NCBI GenBank assembly: GCA_021030915.1
Contig: JAGEMR010000111.1
Span: 33,710 to 97,709, forward strand
Source of the DNA: Astrothelium macrocarpum
Lineage: Eukaryota > Ascomycota > Dothideomycetes > Trypetheliales > Trypetheliaceae
DNA: 64,000 nt
Reading direction: 5' to 3'
A program made the position numbers and the translations under genes. The notes under the pieces were generated by a model. The model was not told the DNA's origin and made no database searches. It saw only the letters and a list, made by a program, of their open reading frames with translations. This document shows, one piece after another, positions 44,211 through 54,675 of the stretch (positions within the stretch are counted from its first letter, which is position 1; every line of letters starts with the position of its first letter).

Positions 44211-44591
44211 TGTTAGGAACGTTAGCGGAGCAACCGTACCGCACCTCTCCTTTGTACCAGTCAGTGTCGTCATACCAGGACGTGAGTGTTCGAGGAGAAT
44301 ACTCACCAACCCACGTGAGTGTTCGAGGAGAATACTCACCAACCCACGTGAGTGTTCGGGGAGAATACTCACCAACTCACTAGAGTTCGAGTATATAGGA
44401 ACGCAATGCGACCACTATGGTCTCGTTGTATTCAAAGCCATTCTCTAAGCTAGTCTTTGATAGCGTCTTCAGTAGAACTTTGAATTACCAAACCACATTA
44501 CTCCTTGCTAGTTCAGTCCTTTACCGACTCACTTCAGAAGCCACCTTGATCCCAAGTAGACTTGACCCCAAGGATACCTAGGATCATAACA
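44211..44591. mobile_element. solo LTR (381 bp), probably from a Copia-type retrotransposon
   Basis: It starts TGTTAGGAAC and ends ATCATAACA, so it has the TG...CA ends and the TGTTA/TAACA inverted tips of LTRs. It is flanked by a perfect 5-bp direct repeat GATTC (44206-44210 and 44592-44596). Its base composition is normal while the surrounding element is A/T-eroded. No internal retroelement sequence is present, so it is a solo LTR left by LTR-LTR recombination. A TATATA-like box (GAGTATATAGGAACG, 44386-44402) may be its promoter. The Copia assignment is tentative. Confidence 0.88.
44280..44378. repeat. three tandem 33-bp units inside the LTR
   Basis: Units begin at 44281, 44314 and 44347 (CGTGAGTGTTCGAGGAGAAT then ACTCACCAAC). 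Each unit is itself an imperfect palindrome, GTGAGTGTTC against GAATACTCAC. They lie just upstream of the TATA-like box, the place for enhancer-type elements of an LTR promoter. Confidence 0.85.
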
Positions 44592-45036
44592 GATTCTATG
44601 ATATTTTCTTATATATATATGCCTTTTCTGAATCAGCGAATATTATAGAATTCGTATAAACGTTTAAATTCATATCTTTTTCGTCCATATTTTATATATT
44701 TTTATATGAAATATTTAAACGTTGATATGTCTTTTCAAATAATTTTATAAATATATTAATTTAATCTTTAAATATATATTCGATTCTTTTGATATCAAAT
44801 TTTCGTCTAATCATAAAAATAATACGTGGATTATATTTAATAAAATTAGAAATCCATTATTTATTAAATGGATTTTCATTATTATTAAAACGAATTATTC
44901 GAATAATCATTTCACGAAAACGAATATAATTAAATGAAAATTCACGATTATTCTCATCAATAATCCATTATACAAGAAATTCCTTTTAAAATGAAGATAA
45001 TCGTTATTAATATTCATGATTGAGATGAGAATTTTA

Positions 45037-45168
45037 TTAATTTCGGATACGTTTTCGGAAAATGGATCTAGATAGGCCGTACGCGTCAGCCGTTTTATTT
45101 ATTAAAGAATAAACGCCAGATTCGTAATCAGTGATAGCAGAAACTATTATTCTATCTCTGGAAGACAT
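45037..45168 (-). pseudogene. relic of pogo/Fot1-type transposase N-terminus
   Basis: An ATG at 45168 opens a frame of 43 codons to a TAA at 45037. MSSRDRIIVSAITDYESG and KTADAYGLSRSIFRKR have the look of the psq-type helix-turn-helix that opens pogo/Fot1 transposases. Its position just inside the right terminal repeat, pointing inward, fits. Beyond the stop the sequence is A/T-rich with many stops. Confidence 0.65.
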
Positions 45169-45225
45169 TTTGACACATTGTGGTGGATGGTGGAGCAAAT
45201 TCAGTGGAATGAGACGAAATCAAAT

Positions 45226-45280
45226 CAAGTGGTGGAGGCGGGTCAAATCAGGGGGTGGGTCATTTCCGTGGGAGCCGACT
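45226..45280. repeat. right terminal inverted repeat of the pogo-like element
   Basis: Reverse complement of 43086-43140. Compared with the left copy, this side carries extra bases (AATCAAATCAAG) inside the repeat. Confidence 0.85.
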
Positions 45281-46067
45281 TATACGTAAACCTGCAAGGT
45301 TCAGGCTCGAAGGATCACGTACGGGTTGCAACAATCAGCGCTTCGGGACCACGGAGCTAATTCGACTTACAAGTCGCTACTTGCATTATATCGCCTGGTA
45401 CCATCCTTCGTCTTTGGGTCGTTTGGATTGCGTAACCGCAGTATGCCTCATTTGGTCATATCTCTTCCTTGGTTTCAGACTCATCGTTCTGAGATTGCTT
45501 GACCGCTCTCAGCTAGACTACCGCTCGATTGTTCCTATTAGTGTACGCTGTCAATATCTTCTGGATATGACTGTAGCCATGTCCGGTGCGCGTTTGGTAA
45601 GCCTGAACATCGGTCTGTAGAAGACTCTTTTTGGTCCCAGTTCATCAAACGTTTCGTATAATCAACCCGTGGCATCTTACACACAGAGCCACCAACAACA
45701 TCTGGGCTCGATGGATCTATCTACCACCTAATGTGCTAGCTGCACCTGGATGCCACCCACATCATTGATTCCTTTCCAGAGAAAGGTTGTCAATCGCCAT
45801 CTAAAAGTAGATTGCGTGGCAGAATTTTTGTGCAAATATCACTCGGTCATACTCCTACATCACAATAGAAGCGTCCGATGAGCTATCCAGCGCAGAGAAA
45901 ACCGCTGGCTTGTGCCAGATTCAAATGCTATCTATTGAGATTACGCATCCGTCTATATTGCTCCAATTCTATCCCTTCGTCTCGCTTTGAATGTGGGTAT
46001 CATCTTATGGCCATTGTCGGGTCATCATAATCATTATATGTGGCATCGCCATGCTCGCTCTCGTTCA
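45281..46067. other. intergenic, right flank of the transposon
   Basis: Ordinary base composition resumes sharply at the transposon edge. A 121-codon frame (45255-45620, +) begins inside the transposon end and has no motif. Nothing else supported. Confidence 0.45.
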
Positions 46068-46892
46068 TTAGTCGTCCAGTAGGAATCGCAAGAAGGCTTG
46101 GGAGACCGTGACGCCATCATGGTCTTTCTTGACACGGTCTATTGCCTCGTTATACATTATATCATCAAACACGCCTGCGTTGTGCCGATTGTCAAGTAGT
46201 TCCGTGACTATCTCGTGGTTGAATTCGGGATGGCCTTGGACTGTGATGAGCTTGTTCTTCTTGTACATGCCTTGCACATAGCAGCGTGGAGAGCTGGCGA
46301 GCTTTTCAACGTCCTCCGGGTATTCGAGGACGATGTCTCGGTGCATTTGATGTAGTTCCTGCCAAATACGTCAACCAATTGACTCAATTTGGTCTTCATG
46401 ATCTTGTTGTACCATCGTCTTTCCTTCAATCTTGAAGACCTCCTTGCCCTTTTCTGTCAACTCCATGGGCATTACGCTGATCTCCCAACCCGCGTAGCTG
46501 CGATCCACTTTCATGCCCAACGCCCTTCCAACAATTTGATGTCCAAAGCATACGCCAATCACCCTCACCCGGTTTTGCTCTGTTAATACCTTTAGTGTGA
46601 ATTCAATTAATTTCAAGATCCATGGTGGATTGTCAAAGGCATTGAACCTCGAGCCTGTGAGCAAGACCGCATCGATATCATCCAGGACGGGATACTCTTC
46701 GGTATTCACAATATCAAACTTGGTGATCTCGAGGCCGTTTTTCGGAAGAGAGGAGAGCCTGGGGTCATTGAGGGTAATTGCCCCCGCTTCCAGGAGTGCC
46801 TTGAAGACGCCGCCATAGCCGCCATATTTCTCGCGAGTATGGTCAGCAGGCGTGTCACACTCAAGGACAGCAATACGGAAAGGTGGCTTCAT
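46068..46892 (-). CDS. class I glutamine amidotransferase-like protein
   Basis: Exons 46892-46413 and 46358-46068 give 256 residues. The 54-nt intron starts GTACAA, has a GGTTGACG branch region and ends GGCAG. Splicing joins GKTM to ELHQMHRDIV, whereas reading on gives a stop. The triad is visible: Cys in VIGVCFGHQIVGRALG, His in VQGHPEF and Glu two residues after Asn-His in NHEIV. This is the free-standing GATase1 family related to the GMP synthase glutaminase domain; yeast has such a protein (YLR126C). Substrate unknown. I start at the ATG before KPPFRIAVLECD because family members begin there; an in-frame ATG at 47015 would add 41 residues. It is divergent from the MFS gene. Confidence 0.88.
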
Positions 46893-47274
46893 TCTGATAT
46901 GTGTTTTGGAATCGCGAGTCTCCGAGTTCCGAGCGAGAAGGTGAGGTTGCTGTGCAGAGGAGAGATCGGAATGGCTCTTTAGGGCTAAGCGATGAAAGCA
47001 GACAGATGAAAACAATTAGCCTTGCGTTATCGATAGAGCGGGTATTGTCGGATACACGGATATAAGGTTGGTACGCCAATCTCAACAACGCTATTTATTG
47101 GCCAATGCACATCAGATTAAGATGTGTGCGCAATGCACGATCTCAATTCCTTCTGACGCACGTCGATAATCGTTATGATTCATTGCAAAATAAAAGCAGC
47201 TCATACTCCTCACGGCGACACCGGAAATGTGAGTTTTGGATTCTTTTTGGCATGAGCAGAGTACTGTGAGCGAC
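46893..47274. promoter_or_regulatory. shared divergent promoter, GATase-like gene and MFS exporter
   Basis: 382 bases between start codons. If transcripts start close to the ATGs, the two genes may be co-regulated. No clear factor site is identified. Confidence 0.45.
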
Positions 47275-49053
47275 ATGTTTGACACAAACGATAACGAGCG
47301 CACTCCTCTGCTGGGGAATGGAAAATTTCGAGACCTTGGAAATGGTTACAACGAATCTGGTCTTGGAGAAGTCACACCATCTAACCCAGCGGACGTTGCA
47401 GATGGAATCTTAGCTGTACAACCAGTCTCAGACTCTGCCTATTCAAAGGGCAACTGTCAGAACGGTGAAGAGCCTCACGACGAGGGCCAAAAAGATGTAC
47501 GCAAGAAGAATAATCCCTACATGGGAGGCGTTACCGTGACACAATTTTGGATAACCTTTGTTTCCATCTGCTTTCAGATTACAATCACAAGTTTTGATTC
47601 TACTCTCATGGCCTCCAGCCATCCAGTCATTACGTCATACTTCAATGCATCTAATGCAGCGGCCTGGCTTTCGACTGCCTTCTTGTTGACATCTACAGCA
47701 TTCCAACCTCTTTTTGGACGCATCTCGGATACCATCGGCCGAAAATGGCTGTATCTGGTATCGCTCTTCATTTTTGGTTTAGCCACAGCTGGATGTGCTC
47801 TGGCTCCAAGTATTGAAGCTTTTATTGCCGGTCGAGCAGTCGCAGGACTGGCGGGAGGATGTGTAATATCGATGGGATCGATTATGGTAAACGATATGGT
47901 TCCCATCCAGATACGGGGAGTATTCCAATCCTATATCAACATAGCATATGGAGCTGGATGTGCTTCGGGAGCCGCCTTTGGAGGAGTTCTGTGCGACAAA
48001 CTTGGCTGGCGTTGGACTTTTGGGATTCAAGTCCCAATCCTCGCAGTTGTTATAATCCTCTCTGCTGTTTCGGTTCCCTCATCACTGGGACCACATTTGG
48101 CTCGAAACAGTGACAAGTCAGCTTGGCAACTAATAGCTGGTTTTGACATTGCCGGATCCATCCTTTTAATACTTACTGTGGGATTCCTCATCTTAGGCCT
48201 CAATGTTGGCGGGGCCATCTTGCCATGGAGTCATCCACTCGTAATAATCTCGCTGGTATTGACATTGATTTGCGGGCCGCTCCTTGCATTTGCCGAAAAG
48301 CGTGCCGAACGAGCTGTCATGCCTCTCTGGATTCTATCCAAGCCTCCCTTCGGAAATCTCATTCTAAATAATTTCTTCGCCATGGTTGGTCTCAACACTA
48401 TCCTGTTTAATGCGCCACTATACTTTCAGGCTGTTCTCTTGGAAACGCCTAGTATGTCAGGATTTCGTCTTACCGCACCATGGGTTGCTGCTACGGTCTG
48501 TGGAGTCTCTGCAGGTTTCATTATTACAGCGACCAGACGTATGAAGCCTCTTATCGTCATTGGAAGCTTTTCTATGATCATAGGTGCTGTCCTTTTGACT
48601 GCCATGTGGCCCTCAATTCCTGCCTGGCTGGCAACGATATTTTTAATTCCTCCGAGTATTGGCCAAGGACTCGGTTTTCCCCCGTCGATGATAGCTCTTC
48701 TAGCGACTTGCAAACAGGAAGAGCAAGCAGTCGTCACGTCAACTTTAATATTGAGTCGAAGTCTGGGGACTGTCATTGGCGTTGCTATGAGTAGTCTGAT
48801 AGTACAGAATGCTTTATGGAGATTTCTGGAGCAAAACATTACAGGCGAAGGCAAAGAAGAAGTCATTAGACTGATAAGAAAAAGCGTAGCGGCAATGAAG
48901 AAATTGAACGGTATGCACTTAGAAGAGGCCATCCAAGCATATCGGCAGACCTTGACATTGACTTTTGGATTTGCTGTTGTTGTATTTTTTGTTGCAACAG
49001 GACTAGTGGTAATGATTCGATTACCGATACTACCTCGAAAGCGTGAAGCTTAA
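47275..49053 (+). CDS. MFS transporter, 14-TM DHA2/Vba-like
   Basis: One exon of 592 codons from the ATG at 47275. The open frame extends 13 codons upstream but only from a TTG. The hydrophilic N-terminal 85 residues include ERTPLLGNG, a dileucine-like signal typical of vacuolar permeases. Motif A is GRISDTIGRKWLY, preceded by FDSTLMASSHPVITSYF, and the motif C-like AYGAGCASGAAFGG follows. About 14 hydrophobic helices are present. FDSTLxxSSxPxIxxYF with this N-terminus points to the vacuolar basic amino acid (Vba/Fnx1) branch, though multidrug exporters are close. Substrate is inference. Confidence 0.88.
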   Translation: MFDTNDNERTPLLGNGKFRDLGNGYNESGLGEVTPSNPADVADGILAVQPVSDSAYSKGNCQNGEEPHDEGQKDVRKKNNPYMGGVTVTQFWITFVSICFQITITSFDSTLMASSHPVITSYFNASNAAAWLSTAFLLTSTAFQPLFGRISDTIGRKWLYLVSLFIFGLATAGCALAPSIEAFIAGRAVAGLAGGCVISMGSIMVNDMVPIQIRGVFQSYINIAYGAGCASGAAFGGVLCDKLGWRWTFGIQVPILAVVIILSAVSVPSSLGPHLARNSDKSAWQLIAGFDIAGSILLILTVGFLILGLNVGGAILPWSHPLVIISLVLTLICGPLLAFAEKRAERAVMPLWILSKPPFGNLILNNFFAMVGLNTILFNAPLYFQAVLLETPSMSGFRLTAPWVAATVCGVSAGFIITATRRMKPLIVIGSFSMIIGAVLLTAMWPSIPAWLATIFLIPPSIGQGLGFPPSMIALLATCKQEEQAVVTSTLILSRSLGTVIGVAMSSLIVQNALWRFLEQNITGEGKEEVIRLIRKSVAAMKKLNGMHLEEAIQAYRQTLTLTFGFAVVVFFVATGLVVMIRLPILPRKREA

Positions 49054-50055
49054 AAGGCAGGCGAGTGTTTTAGGAGGCCTTTTTGTTCGTATTTTAGAGA
49101 GCTCGCATTTTTTCGAGGACTATTAGCATGTAATGAGCAATGAAACTCACGAACCGTAAATTCTATTCCCAATTGTCTTGTTGAACGCGATCGGTGCTGT
49201 CAACGCATCTACATAGTATGAGGTATTTCCGGACAGCCGGAGCGAGGGATCTGGCCTGTTGCCCCCATAGTGCTGTGTGCTAGGGATTGAGGTGCCTGTT
49301 TCGGCTCAAATTGCCACTGCTTTAGCTCTCCTAAACAGTCAAAATCGGGACGTGAGTAGCGGCGCCTAACTCGAGCATACATCAAATCAGTTTCGACAAA
49401 AATCGAAAATAGCTATATACACATGTTATCATAATATTTTTAAATGATTATTTAAATCATCCATTAGGTAATTGACTGAATAATTGCTTGGGTAACTGGT
49501 TGAATAATTAATTAAACAATTAGCTGAACAGCTTAGCTGAAGAGGTATACAGAGGCAAAGTGATTCGTGGCCAAGCCAGCGTAATCTGATCTTGACGGTG
49601 CCTGATTTCGGGATCGTCTGCAATCGTGCTCGTATGATTGTCGGAATCCATGGTCTATCAGTCCGAACCCAGAGGCTATCTGAACCGAGAGGCTGTTTGG
49701 GCCGTGGAGGAGTCTGTAGCTTAGTAGTCCCGGCAATACTCTCCCTTCCCTCAAAATCCCCCGGCCGCGTGAGACAACTGAATATCACCTTTCCCATCAA
49801 TGGCAGTCTCTCTACACAGTATCTATGCGTGAATCAAACATTCGCCGTAATCATTAGAAGATCAATTTCTGAATATTAACCTAAGCCGCACTTCAAGCTG
49901 CTATAGAGAATGGATACATTGACCTGCATTCTATCTGGTCTGTTCCGTAGTTCTGACCCAATTATTCCCGTTTCCTGTCAGGTCCGTGACATCTAAGTAA
50001 CAGTGACTTCCGACGCCACTTGCTTCAGTTCCGACGCGAGAATCGATTAAGTCCA
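49054..50055. other. intergenic with short AATT-rich imperfect repeats
   Basis: At 49435-49545 there are degenerate repeats of the type TAATTG-CTGAATAATT (about 12-16 bases apart). The 123-codon minus frame across it (49429-49800) encodes low-complexity N/Y/S repeats and is not called. Nothing else. Confidence 0.4.
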
Positions 50056-50401
50056 TTATTTCCAGTTTACTTTACCTGTACCGTCTTCATGAACATGTCC
50101 GGTACCGATACGGCTTCCACTCTCGCTCAGAAAACGGACCGAAATGACTGGCTTTGTATCACTCGGATCATCGTGGGACTGGTGTAGATGGGTGCCTTTG
50201 ATCTCGGCTCGGGTGACCTTCGAGTTCTTTTGCACAAGGCATGGGTGACTAATTCCACAAGCTGACATCGTTTCAACTCACCGTCTTCTCTGCTTCTTCA
50301 CAAAAAGTCTTAATAGTAGAGCGGAGCGCAGCATCCTTGAAATCTTCCAGGGCCACGCCTCCAACGTAACGAATGAGCCTTTGGGAGGTAGCAGCGAACA
50401 T
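50056..50401 (-). CDS. small conserved-looking protein of unknown function
   Basis: Exons 50401-50282 (40 codons exactly) and 50226-50056 give 96 residues; the 55-nt intron has donor GTGAGT and acceptor AAAAG. Exon 1 is MFAATSQRLIRYVGGVALED then FKDAALRSTIKTFCEEAEKT. Exon 2 continues with RAEIKGTHLHQSHDDPSDTK and ISVRFLSESGSRIGTGHVHE. It is polar with alternating strands at the end, no signal peptide and no membrane segment. It looks like a compact alpha/beta domain, but I do not recognise it. Confidence 0.6.
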
Positions 50402-51102
50402 CTTCTAATCAATAGAAAAGATCAAGTAGATGGAATTGATACCGAAAGGAGGGGATTTGCTGGAGTCAATGTGGGTGCTCTTGAAAGGAGCTGACGAATA
50501 GGCGAAATTGTTCCAGGTAGGAGACAGCGAGCTTATCATGTATAGAGACATAGACTGTGACGCCTTTGCCAAAGTCCTGATCAAGGATAGATGTTATAAC
50601 ACCAACTTAGACGCCTGAGTGACTTCAGTCGTTGCAAACTAAGATAAAAATTTTGGAAATGAAACAAATTGGGTGGATTGGTACACACGAAATTTTGCCT
50701 TGTTTTGGCACACCCTGCTCCAAAACGCTGTATTGGCTCATCACCAAGTCGCTTTGATTGGATTAGTATCCGCTTTACCTCGTAGCTGTGTCGTTTGATC
50801 AGAATCCATGGCCACGAGATTATCCTTGACACAACTACGTTCGAGCTGAATTTACTCACACAAGCCATCGCTGAAGGTAATTTGAAGCCAGTTCCCAAAC
50901 GCTTATGTGCCTCATAATTTATTGGAGTTTAGGAAATGCGGCGAGGTAGTCAAAGTGTTGAGAATGTGGTGAGGTTGCACCAGGCGCGTGTGGCGCACAG
51001 GAGATGGGCGCTTGCTCAGTCCCGACGGAAAATTCTTTATCCGCTCGTCATGCGGCAAACGCTACGTCTTTATGCCCATGGAGTAGTACCTAGCTCTCTA
51101 TC
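50402..51102. other. intergenic, no supported gene
   Basis: Divergent promoter region for the small gene (-) and the kinase (+). A 105-codon minus frame (50581-50898) has no features. Confidence 0.45.
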
Positions 51103-52561
51103 ATGATGATCTCCTCTCAAAGCTTCTTTCGGCTTTCTGGTGCATGTTCCATTACCACGCGGCGCTTTTCAAGAACTATCCGGACATCTAGAATGAACAT
51201 TGCCGAATCTTTTGAGGAAGAGACGCTTCCGTGGTATAAACCGGAGCAATTCTATCCAGTGCATATCGGGGAGACTCTCAATTCGGCTTTTATAGTTTTA
51301 GGAAAGCTTGGATATGGTGCCTACTCTACTTCTTGGCTTTGCCGAAACTTGAAGTATGCGAACCTCAAAGTTTTTCCTGGCTTATCAGCTGATCCGCTCA
51401 ACCGAAACCAGGATTACGTTACGATCAAAGTGTGCACTCAGGAAGCAGCGAGGTCAACGCGTCTTCACCGTGAACTCCAATTCTACGAGCATGTCAGCAG
51501 TTTAGATTCGAAGCATATTGGTGCAGCTTTTATTCGACCTCTGTTCGAGGTGTTTGAAATCAACACTCCTACAGGCCAGCACTTGTGTCTTGTCCATCCT
51601 CCTATGCACATGACAGTTCGTGAGCTTCAGTACAAGAATTCGTCACATCGATTAAATGAACCGCTCATGAAATGGACGTTACTGAATACATTTCGTGCCC
51701 TTTCGTTTCTCCATGATGAAGCCCATGTTGTTCATACAGGTACGAATCTAGATAGTGTGATGCCTTTTCTCAGCTAACATGGCGCGATTAGATATCAATC
51801 CCGGGAACATTATGCTAACGATCGACGATAAGTCTCTACTGTCCGACTTCGAGAAAGCCGAATATGAAGACCCTTCCCCACGAAAAGTCATTGACCATAT
51901 TCGGACGATATATGGTTCTCGTAAGCTCCGTCTGCCTAAGGGCATTGAATGGGGCCAACCTGTTCTATGCGATTTTGGGGAGACTCGAATAGGCGATGTC
52001 CACAAAGGCGTGGTTCAACCCGAACTGTACCGAGCGCCAGAAGTGTTGTTTGGTATGCAATGGGGGTCCAGCATTGATATTTGGAGCGTTGCCGTTATGG
52101 TAAGTGGCCCATCAGGAGTTTTGTCTTCGCGCTTCTGCCTGATATTATCGTAGATATGGGATTTATTCGAAAATCAGCATTTGTTCAACGCCCAAGACGA
52201 AGAAAAGAAGTCATCAGCGACCCACCACATCTCCGAGATGATTGCCTATCTTGGCATACCGCCACTAGAGTACACACGTCGAAGCGGTAACATGCGACAT
52301 GTCTTCGACGATGATGGTTTGTTCGAAATACAAGTTTATACTGAGAAACCCGACCTAACGGATCTTCTAGGAGGCTGGAAGTGGGCCGGCAAATATGACA
52401 TTCCTCCAGGATCCCTTGAAGCATCAGAACAGAATCTCTTCGGCCGAAACAAGCAGCGGTTTCTCGATTTCGTGCGCTCGATGTTGCGTTGGTTGCCGGA
52501 AGAACGAAAGTCGGCAACTGAACTACTAAAAGATCTCTGGCTGAATAGCGCCACCGCTTAA
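51103..52561 (+). CDS. SRPK-like protein kinase
   Basis: Exons 51103-51739, 51792-52099 and 52154-52561 give 450 residues. Kinase motifs: glycine loop GKLGYGAYSTSWLC (with WYKPEQFYPVHIGE just before, the SRPK family start), lysine in VTIKVC, helix-C glutamate in HRELQFYEH, catalytic loop VVHTDINPGNIML (HTD in place of HRD, usual in this fungal branch; the Asp codon spans the intron), CDFGETRIG (DFG), PELYRAPEVLFG (APE) and DIWSVAVMIWDLF. The short insert between lobes lacks the long spacer of classical SRPKs. Such fungal SRPK-like kinases form expanded families; substrates are unknown, with SR-type proteins inferred. The first 30 residues (MMISSQSFFRLSG...RRFSRT) are basic and mitochondrial-like; a later ATG (51193) would give a shorter form. 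Confidence 0.9.
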
Positions 52562-54420
52562 GGTGGCCTTGCCCAAGGCTGATAGGTGATTATCTGGTTG
52601 ATACGATATGAGTCAAATGCTAGCATACTCCGAAAGCGGCTTATACACATCTTCAGGAGAAGCATAATGTGCACCAGCACACCAAAGGGATCTTCCCGTG
52701 GCATCAGCAAGCCATTGGTGGCAATGAATCACCACTAAGCATTCTTTGGGGGAGTGCCTCGAAACCTGGGCACTGATATGGGTCCACACAGGCTTGATAT
52801 TCTCTGGTGGCATGTGTCAAGGTGGCTGATAAAATGACAAGGAGCACCCGGAATCAGGATTGCAAGTGAGATTGATTGAGCGAGATCACGAGCAGTATGA
52901 GGTGACTATGATCAATGGTGAGTCTAGCAAGAGTTATGGCGGTGCAAGCGTGAGCTTAGTGAGCTGAGGTTGAGTCGGGCATATATTTGCTAAGTCAAGG
53001 TGGCTGTATCGATGAACCAAGCTCTGGCATCGGTGCGATCATTCTATCCCATTTAACAGCTAAGAACAAAAAATTTTTGACATATGATGTTGTGCTCTAA
53101 ACTTTACTCCAACGACAGCTTCTCCGTCCTCCACCAGGTAGACAACCGTACTGCTCATTTACACAAGGAAAATGATAACGGGGTCGATTGGTTACTTGGT
53201 CTCTCTTTATTCAGTCACATTAAACCTCGCTATTCTATCCTACCCAACCACGTTGGATATCCTAGACGTCTTAGTCGATGATGACTTCTTAATCTGCCTT
53301 AGAAGAACAAAAATCCTATAGCCGGAGATCGTACACGTTAAATTTCTATATTAGAGTTTCATTGCTTATTCACTGTTAAATGATTAAGCGATTATAACGA
53401 ATAGTAGCATTGGGTTTGAATCGTAATCAACAAATTATTTGTTGATTGGAATGTGATTTGAGACACAATACCCATATCGCAGCCCATCAATTTGAAATCA
53501 GGCTCGATTGCCCTAAGCGTATAGCGTAGGATCGCATTGCTGCAAGCGTCGGGATGTTTATTAGATATACCGAGTCTATTGGGGTAGACGAGCTGATTCA
53601 AGAAGCCAATCTTGCACCCCCAACTCCAGAGTAATGACGATAGAGCACCCTGACACAAGAAATGTCGCTCCTAAAGTCATCCCGGCACGGGCGAAACTTG
53701 CCAGGATTGCGCCCGCACGGGATCGCTCTAGAAATGTCATTTTGATTTGTATACCTGATTTACCTAAATGTACATATCCAAGCCCGGAAGGAGTCGAAGC
53801 CTCCCCGAACAAGAACCGTTTTCTTCAAACGGCAGATCTGGATCTAGATTCCCCGACACTATCATCACCGAGAAGATCTCACTCGCTTTAGATTGCACAG
53901 TCTTGCAAATGAGACGTATCTAGAAAATTAGGTCGTCGCGAACCACTATCCAATCTTGCACGCGCTGTCAAGCGATTTTGGAGGTATGCGCATCAACGCC
54001 TTATGCATGTCGCGCATACATGTTCTATCCAATAACCTCACAGAGACAGACTTAGATTATCGCGTGTGGTACCATTTTATGACTTGTCTTTAGCCCCTCA
54101 CTTTTTCAACTGAGGTGCCTTGAGTGTCCTTATGGTTGGACAAGACGACCTAGGCTTGTAGAAAGCCACCATGACCGGGGGTTTCTCATCGAGGCGTGGC
54201 GTGGTGGTGCGATTATGAAGAAATGAGTTCATTAGCCAATCATTTTGGAGTGGGTGTGTAAGTAATCGCATAATCCACGAAAACGCTTCCCTTTTGTGGG
54301 GGCCGCTGTGAGTTACCCGCCGAGTGGTTTTGGTTTATATGATAATATCTTCCACAGCAGGTTTTTCGTTTCTACCTTTCAAAGCATTTGCGGCTTTTGA
54401 TCAAAACTTGGACTGACATT
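52562..54420. other. intergenic, no supported gene
   Basis: 1.86 kb with short frames only. Parts near 53040-53100 and 53330-53470 are AT-richer. No transposon ends or RNA genes recognised. Confidence 0.45.
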
Positions 54421-54654
54421 ATGGGAATAGCTCTGGCTCACGATTTCGTCACAGCTCTATTGTCAACCTTCTCATTTGATCTCCTATGGCCATTTCCCAA
54501 CAGCTCAACATCTGATAAGAACAAAAGTAAAACAGAAAAGTGCAAAGGAAAAGCTGTACCGTTTTCCACACATCGATCTCGCAGTCGTGCTCCTAGCGGG
54601 GCCACGACGCCGGACACGACCACGATTCTTAAACCGAACGACAGCCTTGTTTGA
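54421..54654 (+). CDS. possible small hypothetical protein
   Basis: 77 codons from an ATG at 54421. The start is hydrophobic (MGIALAHDFVTALLSTFSFD), then the chain becomes basic and Ser/Thr-rich (SKTEKCKGKAVPFSTHRSRS). It ends 21 bases before the MFS gene's last codon on the other strand. No family is recognised. The polar tail looks like real protein, but there is no independent support. Confidence 0.3.
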   Translation: MGIALAHDFVTALLSTFSFDLLWPFPNSSTSDKNKSKTEKCKGKAVPFSTHRSRSRAPSGATTPDTTTILKPNDSLV

Positions 54655-54675
54655 CAAGCACCTCAGATGCTCAGG

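Larger units (their letters stand above)
43086..45280. mobile_element. pogo/Fot1-type (Tc1/mariner) DNA transposon, A/T-eroded, with nested solo LTR
   Basis: The ends are inverted repeats: AGTCGGCTCCCACGGAAATG on the left, and the right end read in reverse begins the same way. They match over about 53 bases with one transition before they diverge. The element lies between TA dinucleotides (43084-43085 and 45281-45282), as expected for Tc1/mariner target duplication. Without the inserted LTR and one copy of its 5-bp duplication it is about 1.8 kb, right for Fot1/pogo. Just inside the right end, on the minus strand, is the relic of a transposase N-terminus. The interior (43300-44205, 44597-45050) is almost all A/T, consistent with repeat-induced point mutation. 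It is dead as a coding element. Confidence 0.85.

Noticed and set aside
44136..44375. 79-codon minus-strand frame with LLEHSRGLVSI repeats
   Set aside because: It is the 33-bp LTR repeats read by chance; one end lies in A/T-eroded transposon DNA.
44280..44378. CRISPR-like spaced palindromic repeats
   Set aside because: The units are directly tandem without spacers and lie in a eukaryotic LTR.
49429..49800. 123-codon minus-strand frame
   Set aside because: Its second half is AATT-type repeat sequence and its first half has no motif or splice support.
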